Source: JAIVGV01 sp035295985 (GTDB taxonomy: Bacteria; Acidobacteriota; Blastocatellia; Pyrinomonadales; Pyrinomonadaceae). Taken from it: DNA of 25,547 nt. The DNA lies in NCBI GenBank assembly GCA_035295985.1, contig DATHBT010000016.1, positions 1 to 25,547 on the forward strand. The letters run 5' to 3'. Below are positions 24,846 through 25,547 of this stretch, piece by piece. Each line of letters begins with the position of its first letter. Position 1 is the stretch's first letter. The notes under the pieces were generated by a model that was not told where the DNA came from, made no database searches, and was given only the letters and a program-made list of their open reading frames with translations. The position numbers and the translations under genes were made by a program.

Positions 24846-25547
24846 ATGAGAGTGGCACACATCCTCGACTCGCTCAACCGCGGCGGCGCGGAGGCGCTCG
24901 CGCTCGACCTCTGCCGCAACGCGCGCGCCGGCGGGCTCGATCTCGTCTTCGTGGCGACGGGCGGCGGCGATCTCGAAGACGAGTTCCGGCACTCGGGCGC
25001 GGAGTTCGTGCGCCTGCAGAGGAGGCTGCCCTTCGATCCGAGCCTGGCCGCGCGGCTCGGCGAAGTCATCCGCGGGCGCGGGATCGAAGTGATCCACTGC
25101 CACCAGGCCGTCGAGGCCCTGCACGCGCACGTGGCCGCGCGCGGCACGAACGCCAGGCGCGTGCTCACCTTCCACCTCTGCACGTCGGACGCGAAGAACC
25201 GCCTGGCCCTGAAATTCCTCGCGCCGCGCATGGACGCCTGCGTCGCCGTGAGCCGCGACCTCCTCGCGTGCCTCGGCCGCGAGGGCTTCGAGACGGGGAG
25301 GAATTTCCACGTCGTTTATAACGGCGTGGACGCGCGCCGCCTCGCGCCCAAAGCCGGCCCGGGGGGGGTGCGCGCCGAGCTGGGCCTCGTGGGCGACGAG
25401 CTGCTGCTCGGCATGGTCGGCAACTTCTACCCCGACGGGCGCAAGGATCAGTTGACCGTCTGCCGCGCCCTCGCGCGCGTCTTCGCCGAGGAGCCGCGCG
25501 CGCGCTTCGTCTTCGCCGGCGCGCGCGGCTCGGCGCGGTTGTACGAC
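24846..25547 (+). CDS. GT4 family glycosyltransferase, 3' end outside window
   Basis: The frame is open from ATG 24846 to the last base (234 codons), so only the N-terminal domain and the start of the C-terminal domain are seen. MRVAHILDSLNRGGAEALALDLCR is the typical GT4 N terminus with the Gly-rich loop; VIHCHQAVEALHAHVAA, RRVLTFHLCT, VAVSRDLLACL, and HVVYNGVDARRLAP linking the two domains; then LLLGMVGNFYPDGRKDQLTVCRAL. The catalytic EX7E region is beyond the edge. A run of eight G at 25361-25368 keeps the frame as written. Part of the surface-glycan locus; donor sugar unknown. Confidence 0.9.
   Translation, partial: MRVAHILDSLNRGGAEALALDLCRNARAGGLDLVFVATGGGDLEDEFRHSGAEFVRLQRRLPFDPSLAARLGEVIRGRGIEVIHCHQAVEALHAHVAARGTNARRVLTFHLCTSDAKNRLALKFLAPRMDACVAVSRDLLACLGREGFETGRNFHVVYNGVDARRLAPKAGPGGVRAELGLVGDELLLGMVGNFYPDGRKDQLTVCRALARVFAEEPRARFVFAGARGSARLYD

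Noticed and set aside
25361..25368. Eight-G run in the right-edge GT4 as a possible frameshift error
   Set aside because: The reading frame and GT4 similarity continue correctly on both sides, so the length appears right.

Overview
The window is about 25.5 kb of high-GC bacterial DNA with dense genes, many tiny intergenic gaps and no rRNA, tRNA or CRISPR that I can see. The organism is probably an acidobacterium (Blastocatellia-like). This is inferred from the gene styles (HYR/PKD/Calx-beta surface protein, QueF, an AbgT carrier, a short exonuclease-polymerase Pol I) and from intergenic short-period repeats. The sequence alone does not prove it.

Layout. 1-3880: the 3' part of a giant multi-domain surface or secreted protein (beta-helix, Calx-beta, lamin-tail, PKD, HYR), ended by a 28-bp perfect hairpin. 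4138-6139 (minus): an AbgT-family transporter and a small charged ORF. 6315-10739 (plus): queF, two small membrane proteins flanking an MFS transporter, and a family A DNA polymerase without the 5'-nuclease domain. 10861-12375 (minus): an APC amino-acid permease. From 12612 to the right edge lies a surface-polysaccharide locus. It has a WbpA-type nucleotide-sugar dehydrogenase, wecB, a tiny ORF and a methyltransferase on plus; a wzm-wzt-glycosyltransferase-epimerase run on minus (21637-16004); two more methyltransferases; a GT2; and a GT4 cut by the window edge. Together these make and methylate UDP-HexNAc/uronate-type sugars, assemble a glycan and export it by an ABC (Wzm/Wzt) route. The Wzt carries a C-terminal domain of the carbohydrate-recognising kind.

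The most unusual content is between the genes. Seven intergenic spacers hold arrays of degenerate 7-bp repeats of four unrelated sequence families (GCTGTTA, GGTCAGT, GAGTGAT, GGTTTGA). Six of the seven are paired inverted arrays around a 50-90 bp centre, so each could fold into one long imperfect hairpin. They fill the gap from stop codon to next gene almost exactly. In several places they have been captured as coding sequence: the last residues and stop codons of queF, a methyltransferase and a glycosyltransferase, and the start codon and N-terminus of a GT2. An eighth spacer has a similar inverted design with a roughly 10-bp period. This shared architecture with different heptamers looks like a dispersed, evolving element class. 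Heptameric short tandem repeats of cyanobacteria are the nearest precedent I know.
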